64,000 nt of DNA. Origin: Thermobifida halotolerans. Its GTDB lineage: Bacteria > Actinomycetota > Actinomycetes > Streptosporangiales > Streptosporangiaceae. Positions 35,966 to 44,421 of the stretch are shown here, piece by piece. The notes below the pieces were generated by a model. The model was not told the DNA's origin, searched no databases, and saw nothing but the letters and a program-made list of their open reading frames with translations. The stretch covers positions 1,240,001 through 1,304,000 of the forward strand of contig NZ_CP063196.1 in assembly GCF_003574835.2 (NCBI RefSeq), written 5' to 3'. The first letter of the stretch is position 1. Each line of letters opens with the position of its first letter. The translations under genes and the position numbers were made by a program.

Positions 35966-37540
35966 CTAACCGTCGGACGCCAGCAGGGCGCGGAGCCGTT
36001 CGAGCGCGCTGGCCCGGCGCGGGGAGGTGCGGGGCAGGGACGCGACCAGGGCCTCCAGCACCTGTGCGTCCTCCCGGCCCAGGTCGCGGCAGGCGAGCTG
36101 CCACAGCAGCTCGCTGTCGCCGAGTTCCAGGACACTGGTGCGCAGGGTGGCCGCGACCTCGTCGCGCACCGTGCGGACGCCGGGCGCCTCCGAGCGGCCC
36201 AGCAGCTCGCCCCGGTAGGCGGCCAGGGCCGCGCGCACGTCGCCCGCGGCGAGCCGGTCGCGCACCCATAGCAGGTCGCAGTCGGGGACGGCGGCGAGCC
36301 GGTAGGGGCGGGGCAGCAGGACGCGCTGGCCGAGCTGGGCGCGTAGCCGGTGCACCTCGACGCGGACGGTGGTGGGGTTGCCGTCCTCGCCGTAGAGCCC
36401 CAGGGCGAGCTGCTCGGCGGTGCGTCCCTCCGGGTGCAGCGCCAGCAGGGCCAGGATCTCGGCGTGCCGCAGCGACACCGGGACGCACCGGCCGCCCAGC
36501 CGGACCGCGGGAGCGTTCGGACCCAGCAGGCGCAGGGCCAGCGTCCGGGGGGAGGGCGGCGCGGCCGCTGCCTGGGACACCGGCCGCCGACCGGACTTCG
36601 AGGGATTGGACGAGGAGCGCGCCCGTGGCCGGGGCAGCCGCAGCAGCCACCCCTCGGTCAGCGGCTCCAGCGTGCCGTGCACGCCGCCGCCCAGGTCGAC
36701 GCGGCCGTCGCCGGTGGTGTCCACCCGGTCGGGCAGTGCGACGGGGCAGTCATCGCGCCGGTGCGTGGCGACGACGCGGCCGCTCCCGCTGAGCAGCGCC
36801 CCCGGCTGTCCGCCGAGGCGGCGCAGCTCGGGCAGGCGGCGTTCCCGCAGCCGCTGGTCCGCGGCCATCATCCGCAGCCGCAGTTCCTTCTCGGCGAGCT
36901 CGGACGCGGCCGACACCAGTTGCACCATCGCCGGGTGCACGCTGTCCTGCTGGCCGCTGACGTCGACGGTGCCCAGCAGGCGGCCGGTGTCGGGGTCGGT
37001 GATCGGGCAGGCCGCGCAGGTCCAGGTGTGGTAGGCGCGCACCAGGTGTTCGGCCGCGTAGATCTGCACGGGCCGGCCGGTGGCCAGCGCGGTGCCCATG
37101 GCGTTGGTGCCGATGGTGTCCTCGCGCCACTGGGTGCCCTCGGTGAGCAGCACCCGGTCGGCCGCGCCGCGCACCGGTGCGGCGCCCTCGCGCCACAGGA
37201 TGCGGCCGTCGGCGTCGGTGACGATGAGCAGTTGGGCGGAGGCGTCCACCGCGGCGTCCAAGACGCGGCGCAGGGTCGGCACCACGGCGGCCAGCGGATG
37301 GCCGGAGCGTACCTCGCGCAGTTCGTCGGGGTCGTAGACCAGGGGCGGGGCGCTGCCCTCGGGATCGACCCTGGCCCGCAGGGAGCGGCCCCAGGACGCG
37401 GAGACCACGGAACGCAGGTCGCGGCTGCTTCGTGTGCCGCCGAGCACGTCGTCGTAGGCGCGGTGCAGCGCGCGGAGGGAGGGCCGCTGCGGTGCCCGTG
37501 CGCGGCCCTGCCGAGAGTGGGACCCGGAAGAAACGGACAC
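35966..37540 (-). CDS. GAF-domain transcriptional regulator with C-terminal winged helix
   Basis: A 524-residue protein divergent from the aldehyde dehydrogenase gene. An AcoR-like N-terminus (SWGRSLRARVDPEG, RSGHPLAAVVPTLRRVL) leads into a GAF domain (about 90-220: LLIVTDADGRILWREG, EGTQWREDTIGTNAMGTAL, HTWTCAACPITDPDTGRLLG). Instead of the AAA+ domain of AcoR there is a linker and a C-terminal domain with LRHAEILALLALHPEG and TVRVEVHRLRAQLG, a winged helix of OmpR/SARP type. Such proteins control ALDH genes in actinobacteria. GTG start. Confidence 0.85.
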   Translation of the reverse strand: MSVSSGSHSRQGRARAPQRPSLRALHRAYDDVLGGTRSSRDLRSVVSASWGRSLRARVDPEGSAPPLVYDPDELREVRSGHPLAAVVPTLRRVLDAAVDASAQLLIVTDADGRILWREGAAPVRGAADRVLLTEGTQWREDTIGTNAMGTALATGRPVQIYAAEHLVRAYHTWTCAACPITDPDTGRLLGTVDVSGQQDSVHPAMVQLVSAASELAEKELRLRMMAADQRLRERRLPELRRLGGQPGALLSGSGRVVATHRRDDCPVALPDRVDTTGDGRVDLGGGVHGTLEPLTEGWLLRLPRPRARSSSNPSKSGRRPVSQAAAAPPSPRTLALRLLGPNAPAVRLGGRCVPVSLRHAEILALLALHPEGRTAEQLALGLYGEDGNPTTVRVEVHRLRAQLGQRVLLPRPYRLAAVPDCDLLWVRDRLAAGDVRAALAAYRGELLGRSEAPGVRTVRDEVAATLRTSVLELGDSELLWQLACRDLGREDAQVLEALVASLPRTSPRRASALERLRALLASDG

Positions 37541-37825
37541 GTTGTCACCGTCCGGTGGGCAGAGCGGTCGTGGCGTGCGGGTGCCAGACGCGTCCGGCGT
37601 CTGGCGGCCATGCTGCGGATCATGACCGCAAAACGCCTGGAAGGCAAGCCCCCTTTGGGCCCTGCTCGCGCGGTTCGCGGCGGCGCGCCGCCGGTCCTTC
37701 CGCGGTGATCTGGGTCACGTCGGTCCGTCCGGTGGGACGGGGCCGGATGCAACGAGACTGCAACGCTCCCGCTCCTAGTGTGGCGCAGCACACACCCCAA
37801 CCGTGTCTGCAGGAGGGAAACGGCA
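37541..37825. promoter_or_regulatory. Divergent control region between GAF regulator and aldehyde dehydrogenase
   Basis: About 285 bases. Near the ALDH gene there is a direct repeat TGCAAC (37748 and 37759, eleven bases apart, one helical turn) and an inverted repeat GTGTG-GCGCAG-CACAC (37778-37793). Both are good operator candidates for the divergent regulator. AGGAGG at 37811 is the ALDH ribosome site. Confidence 0.5.
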
Positions 37826-39349
37826 GTGACCGTCTACGCGGCGCCGGGCACGACCGGCAGCATCGTCGAGTACCGGTCCCGGTACGACAACTTCATCGGC
37901 GGCGAGTACGTGCCCCCGGTCAAGGGAGACTACTTCGCCAACGTCACCCCCGTCACCGGGCGCCCCTTCACCGAGGTCGCCCGCAGCACCGCCGAGGACG
38001 TGGACCGGGCGGTGGACGCCGCCGAGAAGGCCGCGCCCGCGTGGGGGCGCACCTCCCCGGCGGAGCGCGCGCTCGTCCTCAACCGCATCGCCGACCGGGT
38101 CGAGGCCAGCCTGGAGAAGCTGGCGGTCGCCGAGACCTGGGAGAACGGCAAGCCGGTGCGCGAGACCCTCGCCGCTGACCTGCCGCTGGTCGTGGACCAC
38201 TTCCGCTACTTCGCGGGGGCGATCCGCGCCCAGGAGGGCCGCACCTCCCAGATCGACGACACCACCGTGGCCTACCACTTCAACGAACCGCTGGGCGTGG
38301 TCGGGCAGATCATCCCGTGGAACTTCCCGCTGCTCATGGCGGCGTGGAAGCTCGCCCCGGCGCTGGCGGCGGGCAACGCCGTGGTGCTCAAGCCGGCCGA
38401 GCAGACCCCCGCCTCCATCCACCTGCTGGTGGAGCTGGTCGCCGACCTGCTCCCGGCGGGCGTGCTCAACGTGGTCAACGGCTTCGGCGCGGAGGCGGGC
38501 AGGCCGTTGGCGCAGCACAGCCGGGTCCGCAAGGTCGCCTTCACCGGCGAGACCACCACGGGACGGCTGATCATGCAGTACGCCAGCGAGAACCTGATCC
38601 CGGTGACGCTGGAGCTGGGCGGCAAGAGCCCCAACATCTTCTTCTCCGACGTGGCCGCCGAGCGGGACGCGTTCTACGACAAGGCGCTGGAGGGCTTCGC
38701 GCTGTTCGCGCTGAACTCCGGCGAGGTGTGCACCTGCCCGTCGCGGGCGCTGGTCCAGGCCGACATCTACGACGCCTTCCTCGCCGACGCCGTGGAGCGG
38801 ACCCGCGCGATCAGGACGGGCAACCCGCTGGACACCGAGACGATGATCGGCGCGCAGGCCAGCAACGACCAGTTGGAGAAGATCCTGTCCTACATCGACA
38901 TCGGCAGGCAGGAGGGCGCGAAGGTCCTGCTGGGCGGGGAGCGCCTGGAGCACGAGGGCGACCTGGCGGGCGGCTACTACGTGGCGCCGACGGTCTTCGA
39001 GGGCCACAACGGGATGCGGATCTTCCAGGAGGAGATCTTCGGCCCGGTGGTCTCGGTGACCCGGTTCGACGACTACGCCGACGCCGTCGCGATCGCCAAC
39101 GACACCCTGTACGGACTGGGCGCGGGCGTGTGGTCGCGCAGCGGCACCACCGCCTACCGGGCGGGCCGCGACATCCAGGCGGGCCGGGTGTGGGTGAACA
39201 ACTACCACGCCTACCCGGCGCACGCCGCCTTCGGGGGCTACAAGCAGTCGGGCATCGGCCGGGAGAACCACCACATGATGCTGCAGCACTACCAGCAGAC
39301 CAAGAACCTGCTGGTCAGCTACTCGGATAACGCGCTGGGGCTGTTCTAG
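37826..39349 (+). CDS. NAD-dependent aldehyde dehydrogenase (ExaC/AldB-like)
   Basis: A 507-residue aldehyde dehydrogenase. Motifs: [14 protein letters not shown] near 155, ELGGKSPN near 265 with the general base Glu, catalytic Cys in [11 protein letters not shown] near 302, [10 protein letters not shown] near 400. I chose GTG 37826 because AGGAGG lies nine bases upstream. The pairing with a DUF779 gene and a divergent GAF regulator is typical of enzymes oxidising acetaldehyde or other short aldehydes made from alcohols. Cytoplasmic, expected tetramer. Confidence 0.93.
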   Translation: MTVYAAPGTTGSIVEYRSRYDNFIGGEYVPPVKGDYFANVTPVTGRPFTEVARSTAEDVDRAVDAAEKAAPAWGRTSPAERALVLNRIADRVEASLEKLAVAETWENGKPVRETLAADLPLVVDHFRYFAGAIRAQEGRTSQIDDTTVAYHFNEPLGVVGQIIPWNFPLLMAAWKLAPALAAGNAVVLKPAEQTPASIHLLVELVADLLPAGVLNVVNGFGAEAGRPLAQHSRVRKVAFTGETTTGRLIMQYASENLIPVTLELGGKSPNIFFSDVAAERDAFYDKALEGFALFALNSGEVCTCPSRALVQADIYDAFLADAVERTRAIRTGNPLDTETMIGAQASNDQLEKILSYIDIGRQEGAKVLLGGERLEHEGDLAGGYYVAPTVFEGHNGMRIFQEEIFGPVVSVTRFDDYADAVAIANDTLYGLGAGVWSRSGTTAYRAGRDIQAGRVWVNNYHAYPAHAAFGGYKQSGIGRENHHMMLQHYQQTKNLLVSYSDNALGLF

Positions 39350-39351
39350 CC

Positions 39352-39750
39352 GTGGACGCGGGCCGAGTCGGGCGCGTGTCGCTGACCGGTGCGGCGGCCG
39401 AGTTGCTGGTCCGCCTCACCGAGCGGCACGGCCCGCTGATGTTCCACCAGTCGGGCGGCTGCTGCGACGGCAGTTCGCCGATGTGCTACCCGGAGGGCGA
39501 GTTCCGGATCGGCGCGTCCGACGTGCACCTGGGCGACCTGCGGGTCGGAGGACTGGAGCGGCCGGTCCCGGTGTGGATGTCGAAGGCGCAGTTCGCCTAC
39601 TGGCGGCACACCCACCTGACCATCGACGTGGTTCCGGGGCGGGGCGGCGGCTTCTCGGTGGAGGCGCCCGAGGGGGTGCGGTTCCTGATCCGCTCCCGGC
39701 TGCTGACCGAGGAGGAGCTGTCCGCGCTGGAGCGGTGCGAGGAGGGCTGA
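39352..39750 (+). CDS. DUF779 protein
   Basis: A 132-residue protein two bases after the ALDH stop, start GTG 39352. FHQSGGCCDGSSPMCYPEGEF near 31-51 carries three cysteines conserved in DUF779, and VPVWMSKAQFAYWRHTHLTIDVV is the second conserved block. DUF779 genes habitually follow aldehyde dehydrogenases of this type; the biochemical role is unknown, possibly metal binding or help to the ALDH. Confidence 0.9.
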   Translation: MDAGRVGRVSLTGAAAELLVRLTERHGPLMFHQSGGCCDGSSPMCYPEGEFRIGASDVHLGDLRVGGLERPVPVWMSKAQFAYWRHTHLTIDVVPGRGGGFSVEAPEGVRFLIRSRLLTEEELSALERCEEG

Positions 39751-39753
39751 TCC

Positions 39754-39791
39754 GCGGCGGGCGGGGCGTCGGCGCGGGCCCCGCCCGCCGC
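39754..39791 (+). terminator. Terminator after ALDH-DUF779
   Basis: A perfect 14-bp GC-only inverted repeat (39754-39767 with 39778-39791), ten-base loop, followed by TCTTCC. It begins four bases after the DUF779 stop. Confidence 0.65.
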
Positions 39792-39831
39792 TCTTCCCGG
39801 CCGGTCGTCTTGTGGCGGGACCGGTTTGCTC

Positions 39832-39853
39832 CCCTACCTACCGATAGGTAGGG
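39832..39853. promoter_or_regulatory. TetR operator-like palindrome
   Basis: CCCTACCTA-CCGA-TAGGTAGGG, a perfect 9-bp inverted repeat around four bases, about 115 bases before the TetR start. Spacing and symmetry fit autoregulation by the downstream TetR protein. Confidence 0.6.
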
Positions 39854-39969
39854 TGAGGGTGTTCCCGGGTTCGGTCCACGCCCGCGGTCCAACGGGATCC
39901 GTGGCGGAGGGGCCGGACCCGACCGCCCCGGGGCGCTGTCCGCCGCGCCCCACCACCTCGGGAGGCATG

Positions 39970-40539
39970 GTGACCACCACCGGCACCAGGAATCGGATCA
40001 TGGAGGCGTTCCGGAAGCAGTTGGCCGCCAACGGCTACCCCGGCATCTCCCTCACGGCCGTCGCCGAGGAGGCCGGGATCCGGAAGGCGTCCCTCTACCA
40101 CCACTTCCCCAGGGGCAAGGACGAACTGTACGCGGCGGTCACGCGCGGCTTCGTCCAGGCCCAGCGCGCCCGCCTCACCGCCGCGCTCGCGGCGGGAGGG
40201 GACCTGCGCGCCCGGCTCGTCAGGCTCGCCGACGCCGCGGCCGACCCCTCGGGGGAGGTGGTCTCCTTCGAGCAGCGACTGTTCGACGCGCTGCCGTTCG
40301 TCGACGAGGAGACCAGGGACGCGGTCTCCGAGGAGTACGTCGAGGGGGTGCTGCGACCGGTGGTGCCGCTGTTCAGGGAGGCGGTGGAGTCGGGGGAGCT
40401 GACCGGGGCCGACCCCGAGTTCCTGATGAACGCCTTCTTCCACCTGGCCCGCGTCTCCGACATGCGGCCGGCGGGCGAGCCGACCGCCGAACTGGTCGCC
40501 GACCTGTTCCTCGACGGGGCCCGCGCGAGGAACGACTGA
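39970..40539 (+). CDS. TetR family transcriptional regulator
   Basis: A 189-residue regulator. The N-terminal helix-turn-helix is RIMEAFRKQLAANGYPGISLTAVAEEAG with the recognition helix KASLYHHFPRGKDELYAAV, followed by an all-helical ligand domain (FEQRLFDALPFVDEETRD). GTG 39970 and ATG 39967 are both possible; GGGAGG at 39960 is closer to normal spacing for the GTG. The palindrome at 39832 suggests self-repression. Its further targets are not evident: the neighbours on both sides are separated by terminators or face away. Confidence 0.88.
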   Translation: MTTTGTRNRIMEAFRKQLAANGYPGISLTAVAEEAGIRKASLYHHFPRGKDELYAAVTRGFVQAQRARLTAALAAGGDLRARLVRLADAAADPSGEVVSFEQRLFDALPFVDEETRDAVSEEYVEGVLRPVVPLFREAVESGELTGADPEFLMNAFFHLARVSDMRPAGEPTAELVADLFLDGARARND

Positions 40540-40634
40540 GAGGCTGCCGGGCCCGCGTGCGGCGGGAGGGCGCCGGGACCGCCTGTGGCGCCTCCGCCCC
40601 CGCGGTCGCCGCGGTGGCGGGCGCCGCAGCGCCG

Positions 40635-41435
40635 TCAGGCGGGCAGTGTGCCGACCGCGCTGCGGCCGCCGTCGACGGTGTAGACGCCGCCGGTGATCCA
40701 GTCGGCCTCGTCACTGGCGAGGAAGAGGGCCAGGGAGGCGATGTCGTCGACCGTGCCGAGGCGGCCCAGGGGGTAGTTGCGTGCGGCGGCGGCGTTGGCC
40801 TCCTCGACGGTGGCCGCGGTGAGACCGCGTTTCCGGCGGGACCGCTCCACCAGCGGGGTGTAGACGCCTCCCGGGCAGATCGCGTTGACGCGGATGTTGT
40901 CGGGGGCGTAGGCGGCGGCCATCTGCCGGGTGATGGAGACGACGCCGCCCTTGGCCGCGGCGTAGGGGAAGATGCCGGGGATGCCGATGAGGCCGCCGAC
41001 GCTGGCCTGGTTGATGACGGCGCCCCGTCCGCGCTCGACCATGTGCGGCAGCGCGTACCTGGAGGTCAGCCACACGCCCTTGAGATTGACGGCGATGACC
41101 CGGTCCCACTCCTCCTCGGTGGTGTCGGCGGCGTCACCGGAGCCGGAGACGCCCGCGTTGGCGAAGACGACGTCGATGCGGCCGAAGCGGGCGAGGGTGT
41201 CGGCGGTCATCCGCTCGGCGTCGGCCGCGGAGGAGACGTCGGCGGCCAGGGCGATCGCGGCGCCGCCCGCCTCGGTGATCTGCGCGGCGACCCGTCCGGC
41301 CGCGTCGGCGTCGAGGTCGACGCAGGCGAGTGAGGCGCCCTCGGCGGCGAAGCGCAGCGCGCTGGCGCGGCCGAAGCCCGACCCGGCGCCGGTGATCAGC
41401 GCGACCCTGTCCGCCAACCGTCCTGGTGTCGTCAT
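40635..41435 (-). CDS. SDR family oxidoreductase
   Basis: A 266-residue short-chain dehydrogenase. Cofactor motif ALITGAGSGFGRASAL near 12, VDLDAD after beta-2 (acidic, so NAD is likely), VFANAGVSG, catalytic Ser in NQASVGG, Tyr-x-x-x-Lys as YAAAKGG, and a C-terminal ITGGVYTVDGG. AGGAGG lies ten bases before the ATG. It is followed by no other gene on this strand and lies beside the catabolic TetR gene, so a hydroxy-to-keto step in the island's pathway is plausible. Confidence 0.92.
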   Translation of the reverse strand: MTTPGRLADRVALITGAGSGFGRASALRFAAEGASLACVDLDADAAGRVAAQITEAGGAAIALAADVSSAADAERMTADTLARFGRIDVVFANAGVSGSGDAADTTEEEWDRVIAVNLKGVWLTSRYALPHMVERGRGAVINQASVGGLIGIPGIFPYAAAKGGVVSITRQMAAAYAPDNIRVNAICPGGVYTPLVERSRRKRGLTAATVEEANAAAARNYPLGRLGTVDDIASLALFLASDEADWITGGVYTVDGGRSAVGTLPA

Positions 41436-41475
41436 GGGGGGAGTGCCTCCTGGAAACGCCGACAATACGATGAGT

Positions 41476-41491
41476 TCAAATATTTTGATTA
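41476..41491 (-). promoter_or_regulatory. AT-rich control element upstream of the SDR gene
   Basis: The gap between the TetR stop and the SDR start contains an AT-rich stretch with CGATGA (41468) and TCATCG (41490) as inverted arms around a TTCAAATATTTTGA core. It is the likely SDR promoter/operator. Confidence 0.4.
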
Positions 41492-42154
41492 TCATCGAAT
41501 TGTGACGCTGTCCACATCCGCCTCCAAGGCACGGCCGGGCCGCTCGGCGGTGTGCGCGCGCAGTGAGGCGAGCAGGAAGTCGACCAGCCTCCGGGCGTAG
41601 CGGCGGCGGGCCGCGGCCTGCTGCCGGATGTGCTCGGGGGCGGCGAGCGAGTGGTTGACCACCGCGCCGTGGAGGGCGTCGAGCAGCAGGGACACCGGCG
41701 TGTGCGGGCTCAGTTCGCCCCGGGCGACGGCGCGCTTGACGATCGCCCGCGACGCCCGGATCTGCGACTCGCGCACCCGCTGCCAGCGTTCGGCGATGCC
41801 CGGGGTGAGGCGCGACTCCACCGCCATGCGCCGCGCCGCCAGTCCGTCGGGGCCGTGGAACAGTTCCATCAGCAGGTCGGCGAACTCCAGCAGGTCGGTG
41901 TGGACGTCGCCGTTGTCGATCTCGGCGATCGGCGCGAAACGGCTGGCCACCGCCTCGGTCAGCAGTTCCTCCTTGCTGCTCCAGCGCAGGTAGAGCGAGG
42001 CCTTGCCGACCCCGGCCGCGCGTGCCACGGCCTCCATGCTGAAGCCCGACCAGCCGAGCCGGCCGAACACCTGGAGGGCGGCCGCGGTGATCCGCCGGTC
42101 CACGTCCGGGTCGCGGGGGCGTCCGCTGCGGTCCTTGCGAGGGGGCGTGTCCAT
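41492..42154 (-). CDS. TetR/AcrR family regulator of the catabolic island (probable)
   Basis: A 220-residue regulator with HTH region ITAAALQVFGRLGWSGFSMEAVARAAG and recognition helix GKASLYLRWSSKEELLTEAV, then a TetR_C-like ligand domain. It is transcribed away from the fused acyl-CoA dehydrogenase gene, with about 100 bases between them holding paired half-sites (42192-42246). A repressor that senses an acyl-CoA intermediate is the inference. Confidence 0.9.
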   Translation of the reverse strand: MDTPPRKDRSGRPRDPDVDRRITAAALQVFGRLGWSGFSMEAVARAAGVGKASLYLRWSSKEELLTEAVASRFAPIAEIDNGDVHTDLLEFADLLMELFHGPDGLAARRMAVESRLTPGIAERWQRVRESQIRASRAIVKRAVARGELSPHTPVSLLLDALHGAVVNHSLAAPEHIRQQAAARRRYARRLVDFLLASLRAHTAERPGRALEADVDSVTIR

Positions 42155-42186
42155 GCGCTCCAGGGTCGCACACCGGGGGACGCGGG

Positions 42187-42246
42187 TTGACTTACTGAAC
42201 GACTACTGTTCATTATCAGTTTTTGTGTACGTCAACCGTTCAGTAA
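42187..42246. promoter_or_regulatory. Divergent promoter/operator with paired TTACTGAACG half-sites
   Basis: A 10-bp inverted repeat, TTACTGAACG (42192) and CGTTCAGTAA (42237), encloses an AT-rich stretch; TGAAC-GTTCA pairs also occur at 42196-42212. TTGACT (42187) and CATTAT (42211) are a possible promoter for the rightward gene. Good candidate for TetR binding. Confidence 0.55.
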
Positions 42247-42255
42247 AGAGGGCAC

Positions 42256-44421
42256 GTGTCTACCGGATTCAGCGCTGAGGCGGAGGACTTCGGCCGCACC
42301 GTCGCCGACGTCCTCGCCGACCTGTGGGGGGACGCCACCGCGGCGCCCGACGGCGACCTCGCCCGGCTGTGGAAGACCGCCGCCGCGCAGGGATGGTTCG
42401 AGCTCGCCTCCGAGCGGGCCCTGGACTTCCTGGTCGCCGCGGTCCGCGAACTCGGCAGGCGGGCCTGCCCGCTGCCGGTCGTCGACGCCTACGTCGCCGG
42501 GCTGCTGCTCGGCGCCGACCACGCCGAGCGGGTCGCCTCCGGGCGGCTGCGCCCCGTCGTCGCGGTCGTCGACGACCCCGGCACGGACACGGCCGACCAC
42601 TGCGAGGCCGCCCCGCACGCCACCCACGTCCTGCTGGTGCACCCCGGCAGCGGGCGGGTGCGGCTGGCACCGATCAGCCGGGTCGAGCCGACCCCCGGAC
42701 TGGCGGTGCCCGCCTGGTCGCGGGTGGGCGTCGCCGAACCGGAGACCGAACTGCGGGCCGAGGCCGCGCTGATCGACGACGCCCTGGCGGTGTGGACCCT
42801 GGGACTGGCGGTGCGGGCGCTGGGCGCGGCCGGGCGCGGCCACGAACTGGCCGTCGCCCACGCCGCCACGCGGGAGCAGTTCGGCCGCGTCATCGGCGGC
42901 TTCGGCGCGGTGCAGCAGCGGGTCGCCGCCTGCCACATCGAGGTCGGCGCGGCCGAGGCGCTCGTCAAGGACGCGGTCGGCCACGGCCTGGCGGAGAGCG
43001 GCGAGTGGACGCTGGCCGCGGCGCTGGCCGTGCGCTACGTCGGCGACACGGCCACGTCGGTCATGTTCGGCGCGCAGCACACCCTGGGCGCGATCGGGTT
43101 CTTCGAGGAGCACGAGGCCGCCTGGCTGTTCCGCCGGGTGCACGCCGACGTGGCGCGGCTGCGCGCGGCGGCCCGCCACGCCACCGGGGTCAGCCGCGCA
43201 CTGGTGGAGCAGGGCCGCTCGCTGCCGTCCTTCCACCTCGGCGAGGCCGCCGAGGAGTTTCGCTCCCGCATCCGCGCGCTGCTCGCCGAGCACCGCGTCG
43301 TCGACGGACACGGCCGTCAGGACCACGACCGGGAGCGGCTGCGCGCGGCGATGGCCGAGCGCGGACTGTTCAGCCTCGGCTGGCCCGTCGAGGAGGGCGG
43401 CCGGGAGGCCGGGGTCGCCGAGCAGGCCGTCCTCAACGAGGAGATGAAGTACGCGCGCGGCCCGGTCGACCGCGCGATGAGCGCCGCGATGCTGCTGGGC
43501 CACTCGATCCTGAAGCACGGCACCCCGGAGCAGAAGGCGGAGTTCCTGCCGCTGATCCGACGCGGCGAGATGCGCTTCTGCCTGGGCTACAGCGAACCGG
43601 AGGCGGGGTCGGACCTGGCGTCCCTGCGCACCGGGGCGGTCCGCGACGGCGACCACTGGGTCGTCAACGGCCAGAAGTCGTGGACCACCAGGGCGCACAC
43701 CGCCAGCCACGTGTGGCTGGCGGTGCGCACCGATCCCGACGCGGTGCCCCGCCACGCGGGCATCACGATCTTCCTGGTGCCGATGGACACCCCCGGCATC
43801 ACGGTCCAGCGGCACACCGCGCTGTCCGGTGAGGTCTCCTGCACCGTGTTCTACGACGACGTGCGGGTGCCCGACAGCGCGCGCGTGGGCGAGGTCAACG
43901 GCGGCTGGCGGGTCATCACCGACGCCCTGGCGGCCGAGCGCGTCGTCATGGGCGGGGTCGCCGCCACACTGCTGCGCCAGCTCGACGACCTGCTGGAGCA
44001 CCTGCGCACCGACCCCGAGCGGATGCTGGGGGCGGACGGCTCGGGCAAGCGGGAGCGGCTGGAGTCCCTGGCGGCCCGGCTCCAGGCCGCCCGCGCCCTC
44101 GTGCTGGAGGCGACGCGGGCCATGGCCGGGGGCGGGGGCTCGGACCTGGCCGCCCCGATGGCCGGGGTCCTCGGCGGCGAACTCGCCGAGGACTTCGGCC
44201 AGGGCGTGCTGGAACTGCTGGGCCCGGACGCGGCGCTGGGCGCGGACGTGCCCCGCGCCCCCGGCGGCGGCGTGTTCGAGCGGGCGCTGCGCACCTCGCC
44301 GATGTTCGTCATCGGAGGGGGCACCAACGACATCCAGCGCGCGATCGTCGCGCGCGGCCTGGGCCTGCCGCGCGAGGAGCGCGCGGCGCGCGGAAGGGGC
44401 GCCGGATGCGGACCGCGCTGA
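42256..44421 (+). CDS. Fused tandem acyl-CoA dehydrogenase (two ACAD domains)
   Basis: A 721-residue protein with two acyl-CoA dehydrogenase domains in one chain. Domain 1 (about 1-320) is degenerate but keeps ATREQFGRVIGGFGAVQQ and a helical C-terminal bundle. Domain 2 (about 325-715) is complete: FCLGYSEPEAGSDLASLRT, DHWVVNGQKSWTT, and GGGTNDIQRAIVARGLGLPR. Steroid-degrading actinobacteria use alpha2beta2 dehydrogenases made from two different ACAD chains; this looks like such a pair fused. GTG start with AGAGGG just upstream, inside the operator region. It overlaps the next gene by 16 bases. Confidence 0.9.
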   Translation: MSTGFSAEAEDFGRTVADVLADLWGDATAAPDGDLARLWKTAAAQGWFELASERALDFLVAAVRELGRRACPLPVVDAYVAGLLLGADHAERVASGRLRPVVAVVDDPGTDTADHCEAAPHATHVLLVHPGSGRVRLAPISRVEPTPGLAVPAWSRVGVAEPETELRAEAALIDDALAVWTLGLAVRALGAAGRGHELAVAHAATREQFGRVIGGFGAVQQRVAACHIEVGAAEALVKDAVGHGLAESGEWTLAAALAVRYVGDTATSVMFGAQHTLGAIGFFEEHEAAWLFRRVHADVARLRAAARHATGVSRALVEQGRSLPSFHLGEAAEEFRSRIRALLAEHRVVDGHGRQDHDRERLRAAMAERGLFSLGWPVEEGGREAGVAEQAVLNEEMKYARGPVDRAMSAAMLLGHSILKHGTPEQKAEFLPLIRRGEMRFCLGYSEPEAGSDLASLRTGAVRDGDHWVVNGQKSWTTRAHTASHVWLAVRTDPDAVPRHAGITIFLVPMDTPGITVQRHTALSGEVSCTVFYDDVRVPDSARVGEVNGGWRVITDALAAERVVMGGVAATLLRQLDDLLEHLRTDPERMLGADGSGKRERLESLAARLQAARALVLEATRAMAGGGGSDLAAPMAGVLGGELAEDFGQGVLELLGPDAALGADVPRAPGGGVFERALRTSPMFVIGGGTNDIQRAIVARGLGLPREERAARGRGAGCGPR

